DNA of 62,439 bases from Gallionella sp. Its GTDB lineage: Bacteria; Pseudomonadota; Gammaproteobacteria; Burkholderiales; Gallionellaceae. The position numbers and the translations under genes were made by a program. This document shows, piece by piece, positions 8,310-17,424 of the stretch; positions within the stretch are counted from its first letter, which is position 1, and the number at the start of each line of letters is the position of its first letter. The DNA lies in NCBI GenBank assembly GCA_023259035.1, contig JAHFRA010000017.1, forward strand, positions 1 to 62,439, read 5' to 3'. A model generated the notes under the pieces. That model had not been told where the DNA came from, did not search any database, and saw only the letters and a list, made by a program, of their open reading frames with translations.

Positions 8310-8957
8310 CTACGAATCGCTTGGCAACTCCAGCAATTGATGGCGGATCGCGTAGTGAATCAATTCGGCGCCGCTGGTCATTTTCATTTTTTGCAGGATG
8401 CGCGTCTTGTGCGTGCTGACAGTCTTTACGCTTAATGACAGCTCATTGGCTATACCGCCAATTGGCATACCCGAAACAATCATCCGAAAAACCTGATATT
8501 CGCGGTCGGAAAGCTGTGTATGGGGATCGGCATCGTGATTGCCGCCCAATTCGAGCGCCAGCCGTTCGGCCACGCCGGAGCTGATGAATACGCCGCCGCT
8601 GGCGACTTTCCGGATCGCCGCAACCAGTTGGTCCGGCGCGCTTTCCTTGGTCAAATAGCCCAACGCGCCGGCTTTCAGCGCTCTTACCGCATATTGCTCC
8701 TCCTTGTGCATACTGAGCACCAGTATTGCCAGTTTCGGCTTTTCGGCTTTGACCAGCTTGATCAGTTCAATCCCGCTTCTGCCGGGCATGGACATATCCA
8801 TCAGCACCACATCGAACGGTTGCTCGCGTATTTGCTTGAGCGCTTCCAGCCCATTGGCCGCCTCGCCTGCGACGACGAAATCGCTCTGTCCCGATAGCAG
8901 TTGCTTTAAGCCGCCCCGAACAATGGCATGGTCATCGGCAATCAATATGCGGGTCAC
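8310..8957 (-). CDS. NarL/LuxR-family response regulator
   Basis: 215 aa DNA-binding response regulator. The receiver has Asp8-Asp9, acceptor Asp54 (VLMDMSMPGRSG) and Lys (YLTKES). The C-terminal LuxR-type helix-turn-helix starts near 150 (LSDREYQVFRMIVSG, then IANELSLSVKTVSTHKTRIL). It is the last gene of the phosphorelay operon; its ATG overlaps the stop of the HisKA_3 kinase gene by four bases, which marks that kinase as its cognate partner. It resembles the UvrY/GacA/NarL group. Its targets are unknown, but the paired GTAGGA motifs nearby are candidates. Confidence 0.93.
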   Translation of the reverse strand: MTRILIADDHAIVRGGLKQLLSGQSDFVVAGEAANGLEALKQIREQPFDVVLMDMSMPGRSGIELIKLVKAEKPKLAILVLSMHKEEQYAVRALKAGALGYLTKESAPDQLVAAIRKVASGGVFISSGVAERLALELGGNHDADPHTQLSDREYQVFRMIVSGMPIGGIANELSLSVKTVSTHKTRILQKMKMTSGAELIHYAIRHQLLELPSDS

Positions 8958-10570
8958 TGCGTCTCTCCTGTAAAGCCAATTTGGTTGATCGGAATGATAG
9001 CGACCACGGTAGTGCCTTCTCCGGGAATGCTCAACAAATGCAACGTTCCGCCAAAACTATGAGCACGTTCGCGCATCCCGATAATGCCATAAGAATTACG
9101 TTTGCTTTTATCGGTGTCAGGCATCCCCTTGCCATCATCCGACAACATCAGCATGAGCTTGCCATCGTGGCAATCCAATGAAATCAGCACATGTTTCGCT
9201 TGTGCATGGCGGGAGATATTGGTGAGGCATTCCTGCACGATTCTGAAAATGGCAGTGGCCACCCCCGCGTTTATATCGTCTTCATGCTCCAGCTCCAATT
9301 CCAGTTGAACACTGATATCGGCATGCTTGCCGAATTCTTCGGACAGCCATTCGACTGCCGCCGCCAGCCCCAGATCATCCAGCATCACCGGACGCAAATC
9401 CGCCGCCACCCTGCGCATCGCATCCAATGTCTCATCGATCAGCTTGGACATGGAGGCAATCTTGCCCACTATGGCCGGATTCTCACCGGACATGCGGTTT
9501 GCCAGCCACATCGCGTCGAGCTTGACCCCTGTCAGCATTTGCCCGAGTTCGTCGTGCAATTCGCGCGCAATCCGCGTTCTCTCTTCTTCGCGCACCGACT
9601 GTTGATGCGCCGTCAAGTCGCGCAGCTGTTCGCGCGATAAAATCAAGTCGTTTTCAGCCTGCTTGCGCAGGCCGATATCCTGAAAAGCCGTCACGCTAGC
9701 GACCAGTTTGCCGCACTCCATGATCGGGCTGGTGATGAAGGACACGATCATCAAAGAGCCGTCCTTACGCACAAACACGTCGCTTTCCGAGCGGTAGCTG
9801 CTGCCGTTAACCAGCACATCGGATAACTGCTGGCAGAAATCTCCAGGCTGTGATTCTTCCTGCTCCTGCCAATAAATCACATCGAAAACTTTTCTGCCGA
9901 GCATCTCTTCCTCGGTCCAACCCAGCAGGCGTTCGGCTTCCGGATTCATCATCACCAATTCGCCGCGCCCATTCTGGATCAGCAACCCCTCGCCCAGTGC
10001 TTCGGCAACGCCGCGCATCAGTTTCTCGCTTTCGTGCAGCTCGTCCTGTGCCTGCCGGTATTCCCGTCGCATGGCCGCGTCATTCAACTCGCGTTTGATT
10101 ACCGGCACCAGCCGGGAAAGCTTGTCTTTCATGACAAAATCGCTGGCGCCTTCTTTCATCAAGGCGATAGCGCTTTCTTCGCCAATGCAGCCGGACACGA
10201 TGATAAAAGGACATGACCGCCGCTCGTCCTTCTGCATCAGGCTGATGGTATTTCTTTTCCTTATTTTCCATCCGGACACCTCGATCTCTGCAACATGTTG
10301 CAGTTGGTTATTGAGGGTATCTGGAGTAGGCGCGTCCGTTTCGTGCAGTACAGTCATGGCCTTGTGGGCACTGAATTTGGGCAGTCCATAGTCGGAGATC
10401 ACGATATCCCACCTGCCATCCATCATCGCCTGGCGCATTGCAACCTCGGTATCCACTCTTTTGCTGACGATGTCGAAGCCCGCCTCGCTCAGTTCGAGCA
10501 AGATCAGGTCGGCATCGTCCTGGGAATCTTCAACCAGTAAAACGTGCAATGGTTGGGGTGGTGATTTCAT
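8954..10570 (-). CDS. REC-PAS-HisKA_3 sensor kinase with an insert in the receiver
   Basis: 538 aa from the ATG at 10570 (MKSPPQPLHV), which overlaps the stop of the upstream receiver gene as ATGA. It is soluble. The N-terminal receiver has acceptor Asp60 (VISDYGLPKFSAHKAM), then about 40 extra residues (79-119), before it resumes at PFIIVSGCIGEES and FVMKDKLSRL. A PAS domain (about 190-310) follows, then a HisKA_3 dimerisation domain with the phosphorylated His in ARELHDELGQMLTGVKL and a HATPase domain (DDGKGMPDTD, YGIIGMRERA). This is the NarL/UhpB type of kinase, which fits the NarL-type regulator encoded immediately after it. Confidence 0.92.
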   Translation of the reverse strand: MKSPPQPLHVLLVEDSQDDADLILLELSEAGFDIVSKRVDTEVAMRQAMMDGRWDIVISDYGLPKFSAHKAMTVLHETDAPTPDTLNNQLQHVAEIEVSGWKIRKRNTISLMQKDERRSCPFIIVSGCIGEESAIALMKEGASDFVMKDKLSRLVPVIKRELNDAAMRREYRQAQDELHESEKLMRGVAEALGEGLLIQNGRGELVMMNPEAERLLGWTEEEMLGRKVFDVIYWQEQEESQPGDFCQQLSDVLVNGSSYRSESDVFVRKDGSLMIVSFITSPIMECGKLVASVTAFQDIGLRKQAENDLILSREQLRDLTAHQQSVREEERTRIARELHDELGQMLTGVKLDAMWLANRMSGENPAIVGKIASMSKLIDETLDAMRRVAADLRPVMLDDLGLAAAVEWLSEEFGKHADISVQLELELEHEDDINAGVATAIFRIVQECLTNISRHAQAKHVLISLDCHDGKLMLMLSDDGKGMPDTDKSKRNSYGIIGMRERAHSFGGTLHLLSIPGEGTTVVAIIPINQIGFTGETQ

Positions 10571-11016
10571 TTGCAACAGGTAACCGCAGCTTCGTTTAAT
10601 ACCAGCCAATACAGTCCAAGCTGGCACACGGCTTCGACAAACTGGTTGAAATCCACCGGTTTCTGAATATAGCTGTTGGCTCCAAGCGAATAGCTGGCAA
10701 CCATATCCTGCTCCTGCTTGCTGGTAGTCAAAATAACTACAGGCAAAAATTTTATCCTTTCATCCGCGCGGATACGGCGCAGAACTTCCAAGCCATCCAC
10801 TCTTGGCAGCTTCAGGTCGAGAAGCACCATCTGGGGCTGATCACAAAAATCCCGGTTTGAATATTTACCGGTGGCAAACAGGTAATCCAAAGCTTCCTGT
10901 CCGTCCCGCGCGACGACCAGCTCGTTGGCAAATTTGCATTCCTTGAAAGCCAATCGGGTTAATTCCTCATCATCCGGATTATCTTCCACCAATAAGATAA
11001 CGTGATTTTTTTTCAT
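10567..11016 (-). CDS. Rcp1-like single-domain response regulator
   Basis: 149 aa receiver of the Rcp1 type that usually partners phytochrome-like kinases. Features are VEDNPDDEELTRLAF, acceptor Asp67 (VLLDLKLPRVDGLEVL), VILTTSKQEQD and the lysine in YIQKPVDFNQF. It begins 9 nt after the giant PAS kinase, whose catalytic core is of the bacteriophytochrome-like class, and overlaps the next kinase gene by 4 nt. It is well placed to carry phosphate from the first kinase towards the second. Confidence 0.92.
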   Translation of the reverse strand: MKKNHVILLVEDNPDDEELTRLAFKECKFANELVVARDGQEALDYLFATGKYSNRDFCDQPQMVLLDLKLPRVDGLEVLRRIRADERIKFLPVVILTTSKQEQDMVASYSLGANSYIQKPVDFNQFVEAVCQLGLYWLVLNEAAVTCCK

Positions 11017-11025
11017 TCCGCTTCC

Positions 11026-14000
11026 TCATGTTTCCTGCATTTTTTGTGGCAACGTAAAGTAGAACGTCGCACCCTGTCCTTCTTTTGCTTCTGCCCACAC
11101 CTTGCCATGATGCCGGTGGATGATGCGCTGCACCGTAGCCAGACCGATTCCGGTTCCCTCGAACTCGTTCGCCCCATGCAGCCGCTGAAAAGCGCCGAAC
11201 AACTTATGCGCATGTTCCATGTTGAATCCGGCGCCATTATCGCGCACGAAAAAGGCGCTTTCCTCCCCGATATCAGAAAGTCTGTCACACACGCCAAATT
11301 CAATTTCCGCTTCGGATTTTTTGCCGGTATATTTATGGGCGTTACCCAGCAGATTATCCATCACAGCACGCATCAAGCCCGGATCGGCATGGACAATCAA
11401 ACCTTGCTGCAAGACAAACCGCACTTGCCGTTCGGGATATGTTTTACACAACTCATCCGCGACATTTTCCGCAACCTTGCTCAAATCAACCAATTCTCGC
11501 TTCAGCGGGCTGCGCGTCACTTGTGAAAGCTGCAACATGTCGTCGATCAGATGCCCCATATGCTGGCTTGCGCGACATACGCGTTCCAGCCAATCCTTCC
11601 CGGTGGCGTCCAGTTGAGCATAATAATTTTTGGACAAAACCCGGCTGAAGCCATCGATGCTGCGCAACGGTGTGCGCAAATCATGGGACACCGAATAGCT
11701 GAATGCCTCGAGTTCCTTATTGGCGGCTTCCAGTTGATGGGTGCGCTCCAAAACCCGGCGTTCCAACTCAACATTAATCAGTCTGATTTCATTTTCCACC
11801 CGTTCCCGGCGTTGCTTTTCGGCAAACACATCAAGCGCAAACGATACGTCGGTGGCAAGCTCCAACATCAACTGGACAATGTCCGGTGTGAAAAAATGCG
11901 TCTCCGCAGCATAGACGGATATTGCTCCAGTATCGCCGCCCGCCTCGTTGACTGGAAACGCGGCAGATGCCCGGTAGCCGCGCTTTATTGCCTCATCCCG
12001 CCATGGCGCCATGTTCGGGTCATGTTCGATGTCCTGGCAGACCACATGCGTTCCTTCGCGGATCGCCCTGCCGGTCGGTCCGTTTCCGGTGCGCTCGTCG
12101 TCGAGCAAAATATTGAGCTTGTTCGTGTAGCCCTCTTCTACGCCGGCGTGACACACCGGTATCACCCAGGTTTCGTCCAGCATACCGATCCAGACAAACC
12201 GGAATAGCGCTGACTCAACGGCAGCGTTGCAGACTGCCGCAAAAAGTTCATACCTGTCCCGGGAGCGCACAATCGCTTCATTTACCCGGCTCAACAAACG
12301 GTAAGCGCGGCTCAGCCGAACAATTTGCTCTTCCTTCTTCTTGCGCTCGGTAATATTTTCCTTGATCGCCAAATAATGGGTTACCTGTCCATCGGCTTGA
12401 TGCACCGGAGAGATCAGCGCCGACTCGATGTATTCGCTGCCATCCTTGCGCCGGTTGATGAGTTCGCCTTTCCACGCCTCGCCACGGGTCAGACATGCCC
12501 ACATTTCATCGAAAATTGCCTTCGGGTGCCTGCCGGAATTCAGCAGGCGCGGGTTCCGCCCGATCGCCTCGTCAAAGCTGTAACCGGTTTCCTTGACGAA
12601 GGCCCGGTTGACATATTCGATGTTCGCATCGATATCGGTGACAACGATTGAACTGGGGCTTTGTTCCACCGCCAGGGATAATTTTCTCAGGGCATCCTCA
12701 ACCTGCTTGCGCTCGGTGATGTCGCGGACAATGGCCATGAAGCGCGACGCTGCTCCTTCCTTCCGCACGAGCTGGAGAAATATCTCCACAGGTATGTCGT
12801 GCCCATTCTTGTGGCGGTGAACTGTCTCGAAGGTAAGTGAAGCTTGCGCGCCATCGCGCAGCGGTTCCACCATTTCAACAAAACGCTCCAGCGTAAATTC
12901 AGGCTTGATGTCCAACGGCGTCATCCCCATCAACTCGGCATAGGTATAACCCAACTGTTTTACCGCACCTTCGTTCACATAGATAAAACGGAAATCGCCC
13001 TCGCGGAACATAAAGATGCTGTCCAGCGCCTGATCGAGCGTGTGCTTAAGTTGATTCAGCGCACCCTCCGCCTGTTTGCGCTCGGTGATGTCTTCGGTTA
13101 TGCCCATCAGCTTTAACACCTTGCCACTGGCATCTTTGATGGGAATGAAGCAAGACTTGAAATACAGCGATGCATCTCCGGTAGCGGCAAACTCAAAATG
13201 GCTTGTGGTTCCGTTGGCGATGGCATCCCGCAACAGCGCGCCAACGCGCCCGATATCTTGCCGGCTTACCGCACCGAGATACGGCATGCCACAGACTTGA
13301 CCGGCATCGTCCAGGCCGAGCATGTCGAGCCCTGCCCTATTCATGGATTGCAAACGCCCTTCCAGATCAATTTCATGAATGCAGAACGGGGAGGACTCGA
13401 CAAGAAGCCTGAAACGGCTTTCACTTGCAAGCAATGCTTCTTCAGCCAGCTTGCGCTCGGTGATATCGCGGACAGTCGCCTGTAAAACCGTTTTGCCGTC
13501 CAGTTCCATGCCATTGAGCAACACATCGGCAGGGAAAACCTTGCCGGTGTCGGCGCGCTGGTGTATCCACTCGAATTGGTGGCGCCCCTTTTCCATCGCC
13601 GTGGCAATCATCTGGCTGGCCAGCATCATCGAGCCTGTGCCGCAAGCCTGTTCCGGCGGCGACAAATCGCCGGGGTGCTTCGAGCAGAACTCTTCCTTTG
13701 TCGCGCAACCGAACATCGCCAGCGTCGCCCTGTTGCAATCGAAAAAACCCTTCTCGTCCAGCAGCATCACCGCGTCGCTGGTTGAATCATAGAGCGTGCG
13801 CAGCCTGATCTCGGATCGGCGTAACGCCTCCTCCGCCCGCTTGCGTTCGGTGATATCGCGACTTAAAGCAAAGAAGCATTTCCGTCCATCCAATTCAACG
13901 CCGGATACACTTACTTCGACATCCACTAATGCGCCATCTTTGCGCCGATGCACTGCTTCAAATACAGCCTGGCTGTTCAGCAACTTTTTAAGATTTGCGC

Positions 14001-15486
14001 GCACCTCATCGGCAGTTAATTTTGCCTCAAAGTCAAATACACTAAGCTGCAACATCTCCGCCTGCGTGTAACCCAGATGGCGGCAGAACGCATCGTTGGC
14101 TTCAATGACGTTGCCTTGTTCGTCCAGTATATGAATACCCTCGGATGTGCTCTGCATCAGCACCTGATTGCGCCGCAATAAAGCCTGGTCGCGAAGCTCG
14201 ATCTGCTTGCGTGCGGTGATGTCGCGGACAGATGCCTGCAAAATTATTTTGCCATCCAGTTCCATTCTACTGAGCAGCACTTCGACCGGGAAAACTTTGC
14301 CGGTGTCGATGCGTCGGCATACCCACTCGAAACGATTGCTGCCTTTTTCTATCGCCGTGGCGTTATTCCGGTCGGCCAGCGCTCTGGAATCTCCGCCGCA
14401 CGGCTGCTCCGGTGGCGATATATCGGCGGGGTGTTTTGTGCAAAACTCCTCCTTGGTCGCGCAGCCGAACATCGCCAGCGCCGCCTTGTTGCAATCGAGA
14501 AAGTTTTTCTCACCCACCAGCATCACCGCATCGCTGGTTGCCTCGTAGAGCGTGCGAAGTTTGGTCTCGGATCGGTGTAGAGATTCTTCCGCTTGCTTGC
14601 GCTCGATTTCATGGGCTTGCAACTTGTTCTGCATTTCAGACAGACCCGCAAGTACGCTGTTTTCCTTGCCGGGCGCAACCGTGATGGAGGTAGCGAAGTC
14701 ACCGCGACCGATTCTGGAGATGTTTGCATGAACTTCGTCAGCAGATCCCCCAAGTATTGCGCGCAATGCTTCATGGGTTTTCAAGAGCATAAAGATTGCC
14801 CAGAATGCGATCACGATAAATAGTATTCGAAACATCAGGGCGAAATTTTCCGCCCTATGGACATCTGCAATAGTTCGCTTGTCCATCAAGTGAAAGAAAT
14901 CGTTGATAGGCTGCATGATCGCTGCTTTGGCCTGATGATAGTTTTCATCATGCAGCATTAAAACCGCCCTCGCCCGTTTGGCTTCCGCATTCGGGCCGAC
15001 GGACTCAGCCAGTCTCATGGCCTCGAATTCCAAAGTGGCCAAACCATCCGAATTTGCTTTAGCCTCAGCCAGTTTGCCGAGCTCCTCGTCGGTAAAACCT
15101 GACTGGCGCATCAAGTCCAGCAGGGCAATGTCACGACCGCTCTCCATGCGTGGTGATTGAGTGTTTGCCAGCACCATATCCCAATAGACATGAGAATATT
15201 CTTCTGGTCGCGGTTTCTTGCCGTCACGGATGTCCAGTATGTCCTGATAGTATTTTTTGTAGCGGGGATCACCGGTCGCCACGTAGGTTCTGGCCATCTG
15301 GGTAAGCTCATCTGAGCTATGGCGTAATTGATCCGCCAACTGATAGGAGGCTTGCCGCCGCTCATTTGCGCGATCGACCTGCTTTTCGGTGTAAACGTAG
15401 ATACTAAAAACAACAAAAAGCAAAAAGAACACGGATATCGTCAGCCCAATCTTTTTGGAAACCGAGGGAATCTTTATGGAAGCCAT
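11026..15486 (-). CDS. Giant membrane sensor kinase: HAMP, six PAS, GAF, HisKA, HATPase
   Basis: 1486 aa from the ATG at 15486; an in-frame TTG at 15501 is less likely. A membrane helix (about 12-32), a helical periplasmic domain, a second helix (about 217-237) and a HAMP-like segment come first. Six PAS domains follow, several ending in the DITERKQ linker, then a GAF domain (FRFVWIGMLDETWVIP), HisKA (EAFSYSVSHDLRTPLRSIDG) and HATPase (DNLLGNAHKYTG, VRDNGAGFN, GTGIGLATVQRII). PAS 1 and PAS 3 are near copies that share CATKEEFC, KHP, SPPEQ and GKVFP, which points to internal duplication. The core is of the phytochrome-like class, which fits the Rcp1-type receiver 9 nt downstream. The signal sensed is not known. 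Confidence 0.93.
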   Translation of the reverse strand: MASIKIPSVSKKIGLTISVFFLLFVVFSIYVYTEKQVDRANERRQASYQLADQLRHSSDELTQMARTYVATGDPRYKKYYQDILDIRDGKKPRPEEYSHVYWDMVLANTQSPRMESGRDIALLDLMRQSGFTDEELGKLAEAKANSDGLATLEFEAMRLAESVGPNAEAKRARAVLMLHDENYHQAKAAIMQPINDFFHLMDKRTIADVHRAENFALMFRILFIVIAFWAIFMLLKTHEALRAILGGSADEVHANISRIGRGDFATSITVAPGKENSVLAGLSEMQNKLQAHEIERKQAEESLHRSETKLRTLYEATSDAVMLVGEKNFLDCNKAALAMFGCATKEEFCTKHPADISPPEQPCGGDSRALADRNNATAIEKGSNRFEWVCRRIDTGKVFPVEVLLSRMELDGKIILQASVRDITARKQIELRDQALLRRNQVLMQSTSEGIHILDEQGNVIEANDAFCRHLGYTQAEMLQLSVFDFEAKLTADEVRANLKKLLNSQAVFEAVHRRKDGALVDVEVSVSGVELDGRKCFFALSRDITERKRAEEALRRSEIRLRTLYDSTSDAVMLLDEKGFFDCNRATLAMFGCATKEEFCSKHPGDLSPPEQACGTGSMMLASQMIATAMEKGRHQFEWIHQRADTGKVFPADVLLNGMELDGKTVLQATVRDITERKLAEEALLASESRFRLLVESSPFCIHEIDLEGRLQSMNRAGLDMLGLDDAGQVCGMPYLGAVSRQDIGRVGALLRDAIANGTTSHFEFAATGDASLYFKSCFIPIKDASGKVLKLMGITEDITERKQAEGALNQLKHTLDQALDSIFMFREGDFRFIYVNEGAVKQLGYTYAELMGMTPLDIKPEFTLERFVEMVEPLRDGAQASLTFETVHRHKNGHDIPVEIFLQLVRKEGAASRFMAIVRDITERKQVEDALRKLSLAVEQSPSSIVVTDIDANIEYVNRAFVKETGYSFDEAIGRNPRLLNSGRHPKAIFDEMWACLTRGEAWKGELINRRKDGSEYIESALISPVHQADGQVTHYLAIKENITERKKKEEQIVRLSRAYRLLSRVNEAIVRSRDRYELFAAVCNAAVESALFRFVWIGMLDETWVIPVCHAGVEEGYTNKLNILLDDERTGNGPTGRAIREGTHVVCQDIEHDPNMAPWRDEAIKRGYRASAAFPVNEAGGDTGAISVYAAETHFFTPDIVQLMLELATDVSFALDVFAEKQRRERVENEIRLINVELERRVLERTHQLEAANKELEAFSYSVSHDLRTPLRSIDGFSRVLSKNYYAQLDATGKDWLERVCRASQHMGHLIDDMLQLSQVTRSPLKRELVDLSKVAENVADELCKTYPERQVRFVLQQGLIVHADPGLMRAVMDNLLGNAHKYTGKKSEAEIEFGVCDRLSDIGEESAFFVRDNGAGFNMEHAHKLFGAFQRLHGANEFEGTGIGLATVQRIIHRHHGKVWAEAKEGQGATFYFTLPQKMQET

Positions 15487-15796
15487 TTTTCCATTTCGCA
15501 ATATCTTGGGGTTGATGGCGATCTTGAAGTCGCACGGATCATTAAGACGTTATCAGCAATTCGTTTCAAAGTATATATGCCGAACTATCTATGCAATTCG
15601 GCATATTGACCGTCGGACTCGATTTTGAATTGCAGCTTTTGCAAGCAAATTTGGATGCGAACTGCGGCCGTTGCAGATCGGGTTTTAACCAGCGACTTGC
15701 CGCTTAGTCGATTGGCTATGCAAAGCCAACCCGGCATGTCGGGCTAAAACACGACCTGCACATAATTCTGAAAACCGCAGTGTTAACTTCCCGGCT
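15487..15796. other. Intergenic region upstream of the giant kinase
   Basis: 310 nt without a gene. It contains the inverted repeat at 15575-15606, about 90 nt upstream of the kinase start, and otherwise no recognisable feature. It must also hold the 3' end of the region after glgA, which stops at 15797. Confidence 0.6.
15575..15606. promoter_or_regulatory. Inverted repeat ATATGCCGAA-N12-TTCGGCATAT
   Basis: Perfect 10-bp arms (15575-15584 and 15597-15606) around a 12-nt spacer, upstream of the giant kinase gene. The TGCCGAA core also occurs at the gene-proximal end of the 79-bp elements as TGCTGAA and TGCCGAA. It could be an operator or a hairpin; no T-run follows, so a terminator is unlikely. 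Confidence 0.5.
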
Positions 15797-17242
15797 CTAG
15801 CGCCCCAGCACTTTCAGATACACCGCCTTGTAAGTTTCGGCACTGCTTTCCCAACCGAGGTCTTTAACCATGCAGTTCTTGCACAATACTTTCCAGTTGC
15901 GCTGGTCGCGGTAGAGGTCAACCGCACGTTGTATCGCGGCAAACAGGTTTTCGGCAGCCATGCCGCTGAAGGTGAAACCGCTGGCAGTGCCGTCCTTGAG
16001 CGTTTCCGCAGTGCAGTCCACCACCGAATCGACCAAGCCGCCGGTGGCATGAACAACGGGGGGGGTGCCGTAGCATTGGCTGTACAACTGGTTCAGGCCA
16101 CACGGCTCGAAGCGCGACGGCATGATGAACATATCTGCTCCGGCTTCAATCCGATGCGAAAGGGCTTCGCTGAAACCGATATGCGCTGCAATCATGCCGG
16201 GATAGCGATGTGACATGTCTTGTGCGGCTTCTTGCATTTTTGTTTCGCCACTTCCCAGCATGACCAATTGTGCCGGCAATTCGGTCAGGGACGGCGCAAT
16301 TTCCAGCAGCAAATCCAGTCCCTTCTGATGGGTGAAACGGCTGATTAGGCCGAGCAGCGGCACATCCGACGCAACATTCAGGCCCAGCAGGTTTTGCAGC
16401 GCTGTTTTGTTGATGGCTTTGCCGGTCATGCGTGTGCTGCTGTATTTTTTGGCGAGATATTTGTCGGTGGCCGGATTCCACTCGCCGGTATCGATGCCGT
16501 TGAGAATGCCGGTGAGGTCGTTGTTGCGTATGGCCAGCAACCCTTGCATGCCGAACCCGAGTGCCTCTTGCTGGATTTCTTTTGCATAGTTCGGGCTGAC
16601 GGTGGTGATGTGGTCTGCGTAGAACAAGCCCGCTTTGAGGAACGACAGGCTGCCGTAGAACTCCACGCCGTTGATGCCGAAACAGGAAAGCGGCAAATGC
16701 AACTGGCCCAGCGTCGCGGGCGGGAATACCCCCTGGAAAGCCAGGTTGTGAATGGCAAGAATGCTTGGCACGGAACCGTGCGCAAAATGAAGATAGGCCG
16801 GGGTCAAACCGGTCTGCCAGTCGTTGCAATGCACCAGGTCTGGATGCCAATCGAGCGCGGATTCGCTGCTGCCCAGCACCGCAGCCACCTTGGAGAGCAA
16901 ACCGAAACGCAATGCGTTATCCGCCCAGTCGTTGCCGGCGGCATCCTGATAAGGCCCGCCGTCGCGCTGGTACAAACCCGGACAATCCAGTACCAGCAGC
17001 GGTACGCCATTGGCCGCTGTGCCGGACAGCAAGCGTGCAGCCGGAAAATCCGCCAAAGCATCAAAAGTCGCAAGGACTTTTTGCTCCGGTAGTTGCGCGA
17101 TAACCTGCCGGTATCCCGGCACCAGCACGCGCACGTCCACACCGATGGCGCGCAAGGCTGCGGGCAGCGCGCTGCTGACATCGGCCAAACCACCGGTCTT
17201 GATTAGCGGAGCGATTTCGGAGGTTGCGAACAGGACTTTCAA
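15797..17242 (-). CDS. glgA: Glycogen synthase (ADP-glucose)
   Basis: GT5 starch/glycogen synthase, 481 aa, which extends alpha-1,4-glucan from ADP-glucose. The ADP-glucose-binding motif IKTGGLADVSSALP lies at the N-terminus, with FAHGSVPSILAIHNLAFQG and the C-terminal MPSRFEPCGLNQLYSQCYGT donor-site motif downstream. The likely start is the TTG at 17242 (reading M/L-KVLFATSEIAPLI), where family members begin; no ATG is available and an upstream TTG at 17296 would add 18 residues of no family match. It precedes nothing in its own direction closely. Together with glgP, encoded just upstream, it forms a storage-glycogen unit. Confidence 0.93.
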   Translation of the reverse strand: MKVLFATSEIAPLIKTGGLADVSSALPAALRAIGVDVRVLVPGYRQVIAQLPEQKVLATFDALADFPAARLLSGTAANGVPLLVLDCPGLYQRDGGPYQDAAGNDWADNALRFGLLSKVAAVLGSSESALDWHPDLVHCNDWQTGLTPAYLHFAHGSVPSILAIHNLAFQGVFPPATLGQLHLPLSCFGINGVEFYGSLSFLKAGLFYADHITTVSPNYAKEIQQEALGFGMQGLLAIRNNDLTGILNGIDTGEWNPATDKYLAKKYSSTRMTGKAINKTALQNLLGLNVASDVPLLGLISRFTHQKGLDLLLEIAPSLTELPAQLVMLGSGETKMQEAAQDMSHRYPGMIAAHIGFSEALSHRIEAGADMFIMPSRFEPCGLNQLYSQCYGTPPVVHATGGLVDSVVDCTAETLKDGTASGFTFSGMAAENLFAAIQRAVDLYRDQRNWKVLCKNCMVKDLGWESSAETYKAVYLKVLGR

Positions 17243-17424
17243 TTTGGCACTTTCAAACTTTATATTTATTTTCAAACGTTGAAGGCCTTTGCACAACGTG
17301 ACGAGCGCAGGTCAGACAAGGAAAAAAGTGGCGAGAAACCGGAATGTATTCAGTTATACATGAGGATTTTGAGCCACTTTTTGACGCAGTATCACCAAGC
17401 GTAGTAGTTGTGCGGAGGCCTGGC

